A stretch of DNA of 8,851 bases from an uncultured Muribaculaceae bacterium (GTDB lineage Bacteria; Bacteroidota; Bacteroidia; Bacteroidales; Muribaculaceae): assembly GCA_910586455.1 (NCBI GenBank), contig CAJUHX010000078.1:1-8851 (forward strand). Reading direction: 5' to 3'. How positions within the stretch are numbered: the stretch's first letter is position 1; each line of letters opens with the position of its first letter. Below, piece after piece: positions 1-7,371 of this stretch. A program made the translations under genes and the position numbers. The notes under the pieces were generated by a model. It was not told the origin of the DNA and ran no database searches. It saw only the letters and a program-made list of their open reading frames with translations.

Positions 1-674
1 GACAGCGTATATGCAGCAACGTGACCATCCTCGAGGGTTCACGTATCGGTAAAAACTGCATAATATTTCCGGGTGCCGTTATCGGCGCTATCCCACAGGA
101 TCTTAAGTTCCGCGGCGAGGACACTCTGGCCATAATCGGCGACAACACCACCATACGAGAGTGTGTGACCGTGAACCGCGGTACTGCCGCCCGCGGCAAA
201 ACCCAGGTAGGCAGCAACTGCCTTATCATGGCATATTCGCATGTGGCCCACGACTGCATCGTAGGCGACAATGTGATTATCTCCAACGCCACCCAGCTGG
301 CAGGAGAAGTGGTGGTTGACAACTATGCAGTGATAGGCGGCGGCTCGCTGGTGCACCAGTTCTGCCACATAGGCCCGCACGTGATGATTCAGGGCGGAGC
401 GCTGGTAAACAAGGACATACCACCTTATGTGAAAGCCGCCCGCGAACCGATTGCCTTCGCAGGCGTAAACTCCATAGGACTTCGCCGCCGCAACTTCTCG
501 AACGATGTAATCCGCGAAATACAGGACACTTACCGCTACCTGTACCTTTCGAGCATGAACGTCAGCGACGCCATAGAACGTATCGAGGCCGAACTGCCGG
601 CCACCAAAGAACGCGACGAAATAATACTGTTCGTGCGCAACTCCAAACGCGGCATCATACGCGGATATATGTAA
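1..674 (+). CDS. lpxA: Acyl-ACP--UDP-N-acetylglucosamine O-acyltransferase (LpxA), 5'-truncated by window edge
   Basis: LpxA transfers a 3-hydroxyacyl chain from acyl-ACP to the 3-OH of UDP-GlcNAc, the first step of lipid A synthesis, in the cytoplasm as a trimer of left-handed beta-helices. The frame is open from the window edge (first full codon at 3), so a GTG at 21 is internal and not the start. About 223 codons remain of a family length near 255-262, so roughly the first 35-40 residues are missing. Hexapeptide repeats run through most of the fragment. The LpxA hallmarks GAIPQDLKF, IRECVTVNRGT and AYSHVAHDC are clear; the HVAHD histidine at codon 249-251 corresponds to the catalytic E. 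coli His125. The C-terminal helical part starts near FAGVNSIGLRRR and ends KRGIIRGYM. In Bacteroidota this gene usually follows lpxD and lpxC/fabZ, which would lie to the left. RNase P RNA begins 8 bases after the stop. Confidence 0.97.
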   Translation, partial: QRICSNVTILEGSRIGKNCIIFPGAVIGAIPQDLKFRGEDTLAIIGDNTTIRECVTVNRGTAARGKTQVGSNCLIMAYSHVAHDCIVGDNVIISNATQLAGEVVVDNYAVIGGGSLVHQFCHIGPHVMIQGGALVNKDIPPYVKAAREPIAFAGVNSIGLRRRNFSNDVIREIQDTYRYLYLSSMNVSDAIERIEAELPATKERDEIILFVRNSKRGIIRGYM

Positions 675-682
675 CAGAATAT

Positions 683-1071
683 CGGGCCGGACAATCCGTC
701 GCTCACCGACGTCATGGGCGGTGTGAGGAAAGTCCGGGCAACACAGAGCACCATACTCCCTAACGGAGAGCTATCGGCAACGGTAGAGTAGCGTGACAGA
801 AAATAACCGCCGCACGGCTCCACAGCCCGCGGTAAGGGTGAAAAGGTGGGGTAAGAGCCCACCGGACACCATGGCGACATGGTGTGCCGCACGCCTTATG
901 GGTTGCAAGGTCAAGTATACCGGCATTTAAGGATTGCTCGTCCATTGCCGAGGGGTAGACCGCTAAAGCCGTACGGCAACGTCCGGCTCAGATAAATGAC
1001 GGATGCCGGCGCAAACTCCGCCCTGTGCGGAAAGTAGCGCCGGTACATAACCCGGCTTATAGTCCGGCCCG
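683..1071 (+). ncRNA. rnpB: RNase P RNA, bacterial class A
   Basis: This is the catalytic RNA of RNase P, which removes 5' leaders from pre-tRNAs together with the RnpA protein. The conserved CR-I block GAGGAAAGTCCGGGC is at 725-739. GGTAAGAGCCCACCG, the near-invariant hairpin containing CR-II/III, is at 850-864. The 3' P4 strand and CR-V lie at 1045-1062 with ACCCGGCTTAT. The ends are set by a perfect 10-bp P1 helix: CGGGCCGGAC at 683-692 pairs with GTCCGGCCCG at 1062-1071. The length of about 389 nt fits class A RNAs. It starts 8 bases after the lpxA stop, and I found no convincing TTTG/TAnnTTTG promoter directly upstream. It may be processed from the lpxA transcript or have a promoter inside lpxA. 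Short ORFs on both strands across it are meaningless. The exact mature ends are inferred from P1. Confidence 0.96.
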
Positions 1072-1086
1072 ATTTTTTTATTTTTC
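1062..1086 (+). terminator. Probable intrinsic terminator formed by RNase P P1 helix plus U-run
   Basis: The 3' strand of P1 (1062-1071) is followed immediately by A and then ATTTTTTTATTTTTC-like sequence (1072-1086). The long-range P1 helix itself closes far upstream, so a local hairpin is not obvious. Nascent P1/P4 folding followed by U-rich RNA is the likely release point for rnpB. Confidence 0.5.
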
Positions 1087-1115
1087 TCCGCCAATGGAGC
1101 CTAAAACTATTTACC

Positions 1116-1550
1116 ATGATTATAGAAAGCGACTGGTGGACATCACCCACCGAAAGCGAAGACGGGCGCCTGATAATGGTTACCGGACGCCGCGACATCG
1201 ACAAATTCCGCAGCAACCCGCGCTTCAGCATCCGTGTGGAGGTATCGTGGGTTTATGACGAAAAGCCCGACGCCGCAATGCCGTCGACAGCCAACTCCGC
1301 TATCATGGAGCAGGCCACCGACTCGCTCAACGAAGTGCTGCACAAAGACCCCGTGGCCGTAATGACCGGCATATACACCGGAGCCGGACGCCGCGACTGG
1401 GTTTTCTACACACTCAGCACCAATATTTTTACAAAAAAACTCAACGAGGCACTTTCCGCACTGCCTCTGCTGCCACTGCAGATTTATGCCGAGAACGACC
1501 CCGAGTGGGCCGAATACGCCGAAATGCGCGAAATATCGGAAATTAACTGA
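1116..1550 (+). CDS. DUF695 domain-containing protein
   Basis: This is a 144-residue soluble protein without signal peptide or membrane segment. It resembles DUF695 proteins seen in Bacteroidota genomes. The recognisable parts are an N-terminal WWTSPTESEDGRLIMVTGRRD segment (residues 7-27, the initial strand and turn), RVEVSWVY (40-47), and the C-terminal core TGIYTGAGRRDWVFYTLS (84-101) followed by PLLPLQIYAENDPEWAEY (117-134). The 'GxGxRxWxFYT' pattern resembles the core of RraB (the RNase E regulator), and DUF695 and RraB-like domains are, as I recall, found together in some proteins; I have not tested a relationship here. The biochemical function is unknown. The ATG follows the rnpB U-run by about 30 bases. 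The S1-domain gene begins 42 bases after its stop in the same direction, so the two may be co-transcribed. Confidence 0.85.
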   Translation: MIIESDWWTSPTESEDGRLIMVTGRRDIDKFRSNPRFSIRVEVSWVYDEKPDAAMPSTANSAIMEQATDSLNEVLHKDPVAVMTGIYTGAGRRDWVFYTLSTNIFTKKLNEALSALPLLPLQIYAENDPEWAEYAEMREISEIN

Positions 1551-1592
1551 CTCCGGCATACTATTTTCCGCTTTTACTGCGTTATATAATTT

Positions 1593-2435
1593 ATGCAAAC
1601 AGGCAAATACAATACACTTAAAGTAGCGCGTCGGGTTGACTTCGGCGTTTATCTCAGCGACGAAAAAGGCGCTGAAGTGCTGCTGCCCGCACGATACGTG
1701 CCCGAAGATACCAATATTGGCGATGAGCTGCGCGTGTTCGTGTACAACGACTCCGAAGACCGCCCCGTGGCCACTACCGAAACCCCTTACGCCCAGGTGG
1801 GCGACTTTGCGTTCCTGCAGGTGACCGATGTTAACAAAGTAGGAGCGTTTCTCGACTGGGGCATACCGCAGAAGCATCTGCTGGTGCCCTTCTCCGAACA
1901 GAAAATCAAAATGCGCCCCGGCGGCATATACCCGGTATATGTTTATCTCGACCATGAAAGCGGCCGTGTGGTGGCAACAGCCAAAATCCATAAATACCTC
2001 GGTAATGTACCGCCCGAATACACCCCCGGGCAGAAAGTCAAGGCGCTTGTGTACCAACACAGCGAACTCGGCTACAAGGCCGTGGTCGACAATATGTTCG
2101 ACGGACTGTTTTATGAAAACGAACTTACCAGACCGCTGGAAGTGGAGGAAGCAGTCGAGGCATACGTGAAATTTGTGCGCCCCGATGGCAAAATCGACCT
2201 GAGTCTGCCCGGAGCGGCCCTCGACCGCACCCAGGCGCTTGCCGATGAAATCATGCGCCGGCTTGGGCTCAACGGCGGCTCGCTGCCCCTTGGCGATGCC
2301 TCGTCACCCGAGGAAATCCGCCGCAGTTTCGACTGCTCGAAAAAAGACTTCAAGCGTGCGCTCAGCTACCTGTACAAGCGACGCCGCATTGCTCTGCAGC
2401 CTTGTTGCATAAACTCACTGGCGCCGGATGCGTAA
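1593..2435 (+). CDS. S1-domain RNA-binding protein, CvfB/YitL family
   Basis: This 280-residue cytoplasmic protein matches the CvfB architecture: three S1-like OB folds and a C-terminal winged helix. The first OB fold covers about residues 5-62 (LKVARRVDFGVYLSD, with DELRVFVYNDSEDRPVATT). The second covers 67-131 (AQVGDFAFLQVTDVNKVGAFLDWG, then VYVYLDHESGRVVATAKI). The third covers 144-205 (PGQKVKALVYQHSELGYKAVVDN, ending KIDLSL). The winged helix is about 215-270 (SPEEIRRSFDCSKKDFKRALSYLYKRRRIALQ). CvfB in Staphylococcus aureus binds RNA and affects virulence-gene expression; the role in Bacteroidota is not established. The GKYNTLKVAR start fits the family's usual N-terminus, so ATG 1593 is the likely start. 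The tail after residue 270 (PCCINSLAPDA) looks non-conserved. Confidence 0.9.
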   Translation: MQTGKYNTLKVARRVDFGVYLSDEKGAEVLLPARYVPEDTNIGDELRVFVYNDSEDRPVATTETPYAQVGDFAFLQVTDVNKVGAFLDWGIPQKHLLVPFSEQKIKMRPGGIYPVYVYLDHESGRVVATAKIHKYLGNVPPEYTPGQKVKALVYQHSELGYKAVVDNMFDGLFYENELTRPLEVEEAVEAYVKFVRPDGKIDLSLPGAALDRTQALADEIMRRLGLNGGSLPLGDASSPEEIRRSFDCSKKDFKRALSYLYKRRRIALQPCCINSLAPDA

Positions 2436-2504
2436 CGGCAGCTGAGCGAGTGCATAGTACCAACCAAACACATTTCTAAAGATAGCATAACTTACTTACA
2501 CCAC

Positions 2505-3956
2505 ATGAAAATCAACAATCTCTTGATTTCTGCCGGCTTCATTGCCGCTGCCGGCATGACCGCTGACGCTGTCACACCTAATGCCGCGCAGCTGAAAAAC
2601 GCCGACTCCGACGTGATTCTGCACGCCTGGAGCTGGTCGTTCGACAACATCGCACGTAACATGAAAAAAATAGCCGACGCAGGCTACGACTACGTGCAGA
2701 CATCGCCCGCCCAAGCCTGCTATGTGGGCGAAGGGGGCGGACTCGCCCTTTTCTCCGACGAAAACTCCGCCGAAAAAGGCAAGTGGTACTACTACTACCA
2801 GCCTACCGACTGGACTATCGGCAACTACATTCTCGGCGACCGCGATGCCTTCCGCAATATGTGCGACAGCGCTTACAAGTACAACGTCAAGGTTATCGTA
2901 GACGTGCTGCCGAACCACACCGCCATCGACCACAAGGCCGTGCTGCCGGGCCTCGACAACGCCGTCGGCGGACACAAAAACCTCTTTCATGCCAACGGCT
3001 TCTCGCCCATACGCGACTACAACGACCGACTGCAATGCACCACCGGCGAGATGGGAGGACTGCCTGACGTAAACACCGAAAACCCCGACTTTCAAAAATA
3101 CTACCTCCAGTATGTGAACGACCTCATCAACCTTGGCGCGCGCGGCTTCCGCTACGATACCGCCAAGCATATCGGTCTGCCCTCCGACCCTCTGGACCCC
3201 AAGGTTGAGGAAGCCGGCCTGAGCAACGACTTCTGGGATGTAGCCACCGGACGCAAGCCTGTACACGGCCTGTGGATGATGATGCCCGACAGTGTTTACA
3301 TCTACGGCGAGGTTCTGCAGGACAAAAACGTAAAGGAAACCGAGTACGCCGAATACATGGACCAGACTGCCAGCGGCTACGGCCACGTGCTGCGCCATGT
3401 GCTCGAAACCGGCGATACCCGCGTGGAAGACCTTACCAACTGGCAGCACCCGGTCGACCCGCTCCACCTTGTTACCTGGGTAGAGAGCCACGATACCTAC
3501 TGCAATGCCCACGAATCGGCCGGTCTGACCGACGACCAGATACGCACCGGCTGGGTATTTTTGGCCGCACGCAACGGTGGCCGTCCGCTGTTCTACAGCC
3601 GCCCGGCCGGCAGCACCCGCCAGAACTACTGGGGCAACAACAAGGCCGGCGAAGCAGGTAACGACGAGTTCCGCCACCCTGAGGTTGTGGCCGTAAACCA
3701 CTTCCGCGCAGCCATGAGCGGAAAGCCCGAGAAACTTTTCTTCACCGACAACGGCGCAGTAGCAGAGGTAGCTCGCGGCGATGCCGGAGCCGCACTGGTG
3801 AACTTCAGCGCCAAAGAGCAGAAAATAAAGCTTGATACCACCCTGCCCGACGGCGAGTACGCCGACGCTGTAAGCGGCACACGCTTCTCTGTAAAGAAAT
3901 CGAAAGTGGAGGGCAAACTGGCTCCGCTCACCACTTATATCCTCTACTCAATTTAA
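2505..3956 (+). CDS. Secreted alpha-amylase, GH13 (AmyE-like, subfamily 28 by resemblance)
   Basis: This is a retaining endo-acting alpha-1,4-glucanase for starch or maltooligosaccharides. The 483-residue product has an N-terminal signal peptide (about 1-22, hydrophobic LLISAGFIAAAGM, probable cleavage near TADA) and no lipobox cysteine, which suggests a periplasmic or secreted enzyme. GH13 regions are all present: I DVLPNH (133-138), II GFRYDTAKH with nucleophile Asp218, III YGEV with acid/base Glu269, and IV ESHD with Asp330. Long stretches resemble Bacillus subtilis AmyE closely: HAWSWSF, GYDYVQTSP, YQPTDWTIGN, YGEVLQD, TASGYGH, LVTWVESHDTY, PLFYSRP, and the domain C pattern TLPDGEYAD. AmyE's extra C-terminal starch-binding module is missing; the protein ends after domain C. 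No SusC, SusD or maltose regulator is visible nearby. GC content and codon use match the neighbours. The ABC-F gene follows 15 bp later. The GH13_28 subfamily assignment is from remembered similarity. Confidence 0.95.
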   Translation: MKINNLLISAGFIAAAGMTADAVTPNAAQLKNADSDVILHAWSWSFDNIARNMKKIADAGYDYVQTSPAQACYVGEGGGLALFSDENSAEKGKWYYYYQPTDWTIGNYILGDRDAFRNMCDSAYKYNVKVIVDVLPNHTAIDHKAVLPGLDNAVGGHKNLFHANGFSPIRDYNDRLQCTTGEMGGLPDVNTENPDFQKYYLQYVNDLINLGARGFRYDTAKHIGLPSDPLDPKVEEAGLSNDFWDVATGRKPVHGLWMMMPDSVYIYGEVLQDKNVKETEYAEYMDQTASGYGHVLRHVLETGDTRVEDLTNWQHPVDPLHLVTWVESHDTYCNAHESAGLTDDQIRTGWVFLAARNGGRPLFYSRPAGSTRQNYWGNNKAGEAGNDEFRHPEVVAVNHFRAAMSGKPEKLFFTDNGAVAEVARGDAGAALVNFSAKEQKIKLDTTLPDGEYADAVSGTRFSVKKSKVEGKLAPLTTYILYSI

Positions 3957-3971
3957 GAGGCTGTTAAAAAA

Positions 3972-5855
3972 ATGGAAACTTACCTGCAACTGGAAGGGCT
4001 CACAAAAAGTGTGGGCGACCGCATGCTTTTCGCCGACATTACCTTCGGCATTAACGAAGGCGATAAAATCGGCATCATTGCCAAAAACGGAACCGGCAAG
4101 TCGACTCTGCTCGACGTGATTGCCGGCCATACCGATGCCGACAGCGGCAGCATTGTTTGGCGCGGCGGCCTCAACGTGGCCTATTTGGAGCAGGACCCTA
4201 AATTTCCCGAGGGCGCCTCTACAATCGAAGGCGCCCTCGATTCAGATTCACCCGAGGCCTGTGCTGTAAAAGCTTACGAACAGGCCCTCGCTACCGGCGA
4301 CAACGAGGCCCTCAGCGAGGCATCGCACCGCCTCGACTCGCTTGGCGCATGGGATTACGAAGACCGGCTGCGACAGCTGCTGACACGTCTGCATCTGACC
4401 GAATTCGACAAACCGGTGAACCAACTTTCGGGCGGTCAGCGTAAGCGCCTGGCACTCGCCCGCGAAATTATGCGCGAGCCCGACCTGATAATGCTCGACG
4501 AGCCAACCAACCACCTCGACATCGAAATCATAGAGTGGCTCGAGAACTATCTGCGCCGAAGCCGTATGGCCATTCTCATGGTGACACACGACCGGTATTT
4601 TCTCGACCGCGTGTGCAACCGCATAATCGAAATCGACAGGGCTTCGGCATACACCTACGACGGCAACTACGACTACTACCTGCGACGCCGAGCCGAGCGC
4701 ATCGAAGCCATGGGTGCAGAGCTGGCAAAGGTAAAGAACACTCTGCGTAAAGAGCAGGACTGGATGAGCCGACAGCCACAGGCCAGGGCCGGAAAAGCAA
4801 AATACCGCATCGACGCTTATTATGACCTCAAGGAACGCTCACGCATGAACCTTGAGGAACGCAACATTAAACTTGAGGGCAATTCAAGCTACATAGGCAG
4901 CAAGATTTTCGAGGCCAGAGGCATCTGCAAGGCTTTTGGCGACAAGGTTATACTGCGCGATTTCAACTACACCTTCGCCCGCTACGACCGCATGGGCATA
5001 ATCGGGCCCAACGGTGTGGGCAAGTCGACCTTCGTAAAACTTCTGCAGGGACTCATAGCCCCCGACAGCGGCAGCTGGGACATCGGTACCACTGTGCGCT
5101 TCGGCTACTACAGCCAGCAGGGCATTGCCTTCGACGACCGCAAGCGTGTAATCGATGCCGTTACCGAGATATCCGAGGACATACGCCTGAGCATCGGCGA
5201 GAGTATTGCCCCCATGCAGTATCTGCAGAAATTCCTCTTCTCGGTACCCGATCAGCAGAAATACATCCACACCCTCAGCGGCGGCGAGCGCTGCCGCCTG
5301 CATCTGGCCACCGTGCTGATGCGTCAGCCAAACTTTCTTATCCTCGACGAGCCTACCAACGACCTCGACATCGTTACGCTGGGCATACTTGAGGAATACT
5401 TAGCCGGTTTCAAAGGCTGCCTGATAGTAATCAGCCACGACCGCTACTTCCTTGACAACATAGTCGACCACCTGCTGGTAATGGAAGGCGACGGTCGGCT
5501 GCGCGACTTCCCCGGCAACTACAGCGACTACCGCGAAGCTGCCGCCGTAGCCGAGGCGACTCAACCTTCTCAGCCTAAACGCGACAGCACCACCGCCGAA
5601 ACTACCAAGGAGCAGAGCGAGGCCACTCGCCGACAGGGCCGACAGGCCAGACTGAACTTCAAGGAACGCAAGGAATACGAGGCGCTGGAAAAAGAACTCG
5701 ACGCTCTTAACGCCGAAAAGGAGCAACTCGAAGCATTGTTCAACAGCGGAGAGCCAGACCCCGATATCGACGTCCATAGCCGCCGATACCCTGAACTGCT
5801 GGCTGAAATCGACGAAAAAGAGATGCGCTGGCTCGAACTGGACGAACGTTCGTAA
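3972..5855 (+). CDS. ABC-F family ATPase, Uup-like
   Basis: This is a soluble twin-ATPase of the translation-associated ABC-F class, 627 residues, with no membrane segments. Domain 1 has Walker A AKNGTGKS (37-44), signature LSGGQ (152-156), Walker B LIMLDEPTNHLD (172-183) with Glu177, and H-switch THD (His206). An alpha-helical interdomain linker spans about 235-300 (WMSRQPQARAGKAKYRIDA), the region that reaches the tRNA/peptidyl-transferase area in ribosome-bound ABC-Fs. Domain 2 has Walker A GPNGVGKS (345-352), LSGGE (435-439), LILDEPTNDLD (456-466) with Glu460, and SHD (His489). A charged linker leads to a C-terminal coiled coil (about 560-625, FKERKEYEALEKELDALN), which together with the length is typical of Uup rather than EttA. 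Both ATPase sites look intact. AAGAGG at 3955-3960 overlaps the amylase stop and could serve as a ribosome binding site. It is probably not a drug-resistance type, but the sequence alone cannot exclude that. Confidence 0.95.
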   Translation: METYLQLEGLTKSVGDRMLFADITFGINEGDKIGIIAKNGTGKSTLLDVIAGHTDADSGSIVWRGGLNVAYLEQDPKFPEGASTIEGALDSDSPEACAVKAYEQALATGDNEALSEASHRLDSLGAWDYEDRLRQLLTRLHLTEFDKPVNQLSGGQRKRLALAREIMREPDLIMLDEPTNHLDIEIIEWLENYLRRSRMAILMVTHDRYFLDRVCNRIIEIDRASAYTYDGNYDYYLRRRAERIEAMGAELAKVKNTLRKEQDWMSRQPQARAGKAKYRIDAYYDLKERSRMNLEERNIKLEGNSSYIGSKIFEARGICKAFGDKVILRDFNYTFARYDRMGIIGPNGVGKSTFVKLLQGLIAPDSGSWDIGTTVRFGYYSQQGIAFDDRKRVIDAVTEISEDIRLSIGESIAPMQYLQKFLFSVPDQQKYIHTLSGGERCRLHLATVLMRQPNFLILDEPTNDLDIVTLGILEEYLAGFKGCLIVISHDRYFLDNIVDHLLVMEGDGRLRDFPGNYSDYREAAAVAEATQPSQPKRDSTTAETTKEQSEATRRQGRQARLNFKERKEYEALEKELDALNAEKEQLEALFNSGEPDPDIDVHSRRYPELLAEIDEKEMRWLELDERS

Positions 5856-5863
5856 AGAGAATC

Positions 5864-5897
5864 TTGTCACATATATAAGATATAATATTTGTAACAA
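5864..5897 (+). promoter_or_regulatory. Candidate promoter with overlapping imperfect dyad upstream of the CotH gene
   Basis: AATATTTG at 5884-5891 differs from the Bacteroidota -7 consensus TAnnTTTG at one position, and TTG at 5864-5866 lies 17 bases upstream as a possible -33 element. The same interval forms an imperfect inverted repeat: 5864-5876 pairs with 5885-5897 at 11 of 13 positions (outer arms TTGTCACA and TTTGTAACAA). There is no GC stem or U-run, so an operator or promoter-associated dyad is more likely than a terminator. The spacing puts the transcript start near 5898, which favours the second ATG (5914) as the CotH start. Confidence 0.35.
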
Positions 5898-5901
5898 ATT
5901 A

Positions 5902-7323
5902 ATGCCCCAAAATATGTTATCTCGTTTATTATCTTGTATGTTTATCGCATTGACATTAATGTCCTGCGCTGATGATATAGAAGCAAATGAACCGCAACCG
6001 CCAATTGTGGCTCATATTTCCGGCACTCTCCCGGTTTTATACATCAATACTGAAAATCAAAAGCCGATAACTTCCAAAACTGAATACCTCAATGCTAACT
6101 ATTGGCTCGACCCGGTCGGCAAAGATGATATAGCACCTCTTGGCACGGAAGCGGAACCGCTGCCCATGCAGATACGAGGCCGAGGGCATTCTTCTTGGAA
6201 AGGACCGAAGAAACCTTACAAAATCAAGTTAGAAAAAAAGACAGCAATTATGGGTATGCCCAAGAATAAACATTGGGCATTGCTGAAACCAACTGAAAAC
6301 ACTGTCGCAGGATTACAGTTGGGCAAACTTATGAATATGTCTTGGACTCCAAATTTCCAACCCGTAGAAGTTGTATTGAACGGTGACTATATCGGGTTAT
6401 ATTTTCTTACCGAAACTATCCGCATAGACGAAAATCGTGTCAACATCTACGAACAACAAGACCAAGAAACCAATCCCGATCTAATAAGTGGAGGATGGCT
6501 TGTTGAAGTTGATAATTATCATGACGAATGTCAGATTACCATTCCTGAAAATAATCGTTGGAATCTTACATTGCGCTATCACTCGCCTGAAGATTTATCT
6601 AATTTGCAACTACAGTGGCTCACGAATGAATTTAAGACTATAAATACGGCTATATATTCGACAGACAAGACCTCGACCTTATGGGAGGAGCACATTGATG
6701 TGGAAAGCATGGCTCGTTTCTTTATATTGCAGGAGATTATGGATAACCCTGATGGCTTTCATGGCAGTTTCTATCTCCATAAGGATTTGAAAGATGGTTC
6801 CAAATGGATTGCCGGTCCGATATGGGATTTGGCATGCTATAACCGTGAGAAAACTGACTATACATTTAAGATGAAAGTCCATTACGGGTTTACTCCACAT
6901 TGGATTGGCGAAATAATTCAATATGATAGTTTTTGTCAAGCAGTCAAAGATGTTTGGAGTGAGGTTTATCCTAATCGACTATCGGAAATATATGATTATA
7001 TTGATAACACAGTTCTTCCTCTTGGTAAAGCTTGGGAGAATGACTGCGAGAGATGGAATGATGACCCGACCCAAACCGCACAGCTTAGAGCAGATAGGAT
7101 TAAAAACGCTCTTAGACGCAATATTGAGTGGTTCAATCAGCATATTCCGGTTAGTCCTTATGCGTCAATTCCTATTACCTCGGATTCTTGTGTCGAAGAA
7201 ACTATAAAGGTTTTCAATCTTCAAGGAATACTGATAGGCGAATTTAGGAATATGGCTGATGCAAAATCAAATCTCAAACATGGTGTTTATATCATCAATG
7301 GAGAAAAGATGATTGTAAAATGA
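5902..7323 (+). CDS. CotH kinase family lipoprotein with type-IX-like C-terminal tail
   Basis: The product is 473 residues from ATG 5902; ATG 5914 (MLSRLLSCMFIALTLMSC) gives a cleaner lipoprotein signal and fits the upstream promoter better. The lipobox is LMSC with Cys22, followed by ADDIE, an acidic stretch resembling the Bacteroidota lipoprotein surface-export signal. The CotH core is recognisable: RGRGHSSWKGPKKPYKIKL (92-110), HWALLKP (124-130), VEVVLNGDYIGLYFLTETI (155-173), SGGWLVEVD (196-204), ARFFILQEIMDNPDGFHGSFYLHKD (271-295) and WIAGPIWDL (302-310). CotH proteins are atypical protein kinases first known from Bacillus spore coats; the substrate here is unknown. After a helical region to about 415, residues 434-473 (VFNLQGILIGEF ... 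HGVYIINGEKMIVK) resemble a type IX secretion sorting tail. The gene is markedly AT-richer than both neighbours, which suggests separate acquisition. It ends 3 bp before a strong terminator. Confidence 0.9.
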   Translation: MPQNMLSRLLSCMFIALTLMSCADDIEANEPQPPIVAHISGTLPVLYINTENQKPITSKTEYLNANYWLDPVGKDDIAPLGTEAEPLPMQIRGRGHSSWKGPKKPYKIKLEKKTAIMGMPKNKHWALLKPTENTVAGLQLGKLMNMSWTPNFQPVEVVLNGDYIGLYFLTETIRIDENRVNIYEQQDQETNPDLISGGWLVEVDNYHDECQITIPENNRWNLTLRYHSPEDLSNLQLQWLTNEFKTINTAIYSTDKTSTLWEEHIDVESMARFFILQEIMDNPDGFHGSFYLHKDLKDGSKWIAGPIWDLACYNREKTDYTFKMKVHYGFTPHWIGEIIQYDSFCQAVKDVWSEVYPNRLSEIYDYIDNTVLPLGKAWENDCERWNDDPTQTAQLRADRIKNALRRNIEWFNQHIPVSPYASIPITSDSCVEETIKVFNLQGILIGEFRNMADAKSNLKHGVYIINGEKMIVK

Positions 7324-7326
7324 ATT

Positions 7327-7368
7327 AAAAAGGGAGCCACAAGCTTTTTTGCCTGTGGCTCCCTTTTT
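7327..7368. terminator. Strong bidirectional intrinsic terminator
   Basis: AAAAAGGGAGCCACA at 7327-7341 is perfectly complementary to TGTGGCTCCCTTTTT at 7354-7368, giving a 15-bp stem. After one mismatch two further pairs (GC/GC) close a six-T loop (7345-7350). The A-run on the left and T-run on the right make it functional in both directions. It lies 3 bases after the CotH stop on the + strand. Confidence 0.93.
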
Positions 7369-7371
7369 GCG

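Noticed and set aside
1086..1099. Small hairpin CTCC-n6-GGAG between rnpB and DUF695
   Set aside because: A four-base stem is too short to call a terminator or regulatory element.
911..1258. Short ORFs on both strands inside and just after rnpB
   Set aside because: They fall on RNase P RNA conserved blocks and its U-run; no protein signature.
1143..2060. 305-codon minus-strand open frame across DUF695 and the S1 gene
   Set aside because: It spans two convincing + strand genes and the gap between them; its composition is that of a codon shadow.
2496..3701. 401-codon minus-strand open frame antisense to the amylase
   Set aside because: It is Val/Gly-rich with no recognisable domain and mirrors the GC-rich codon pattern of the clearly real alpha-amylase gene.
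5842..5853. 12-base palindrome ACGAACGTTCGT at the ABC-F stop
   Set aside because: It is inside the last codons of the gene, has no loop or U-run, and reads as ordinary DERS-stop coding sequence.
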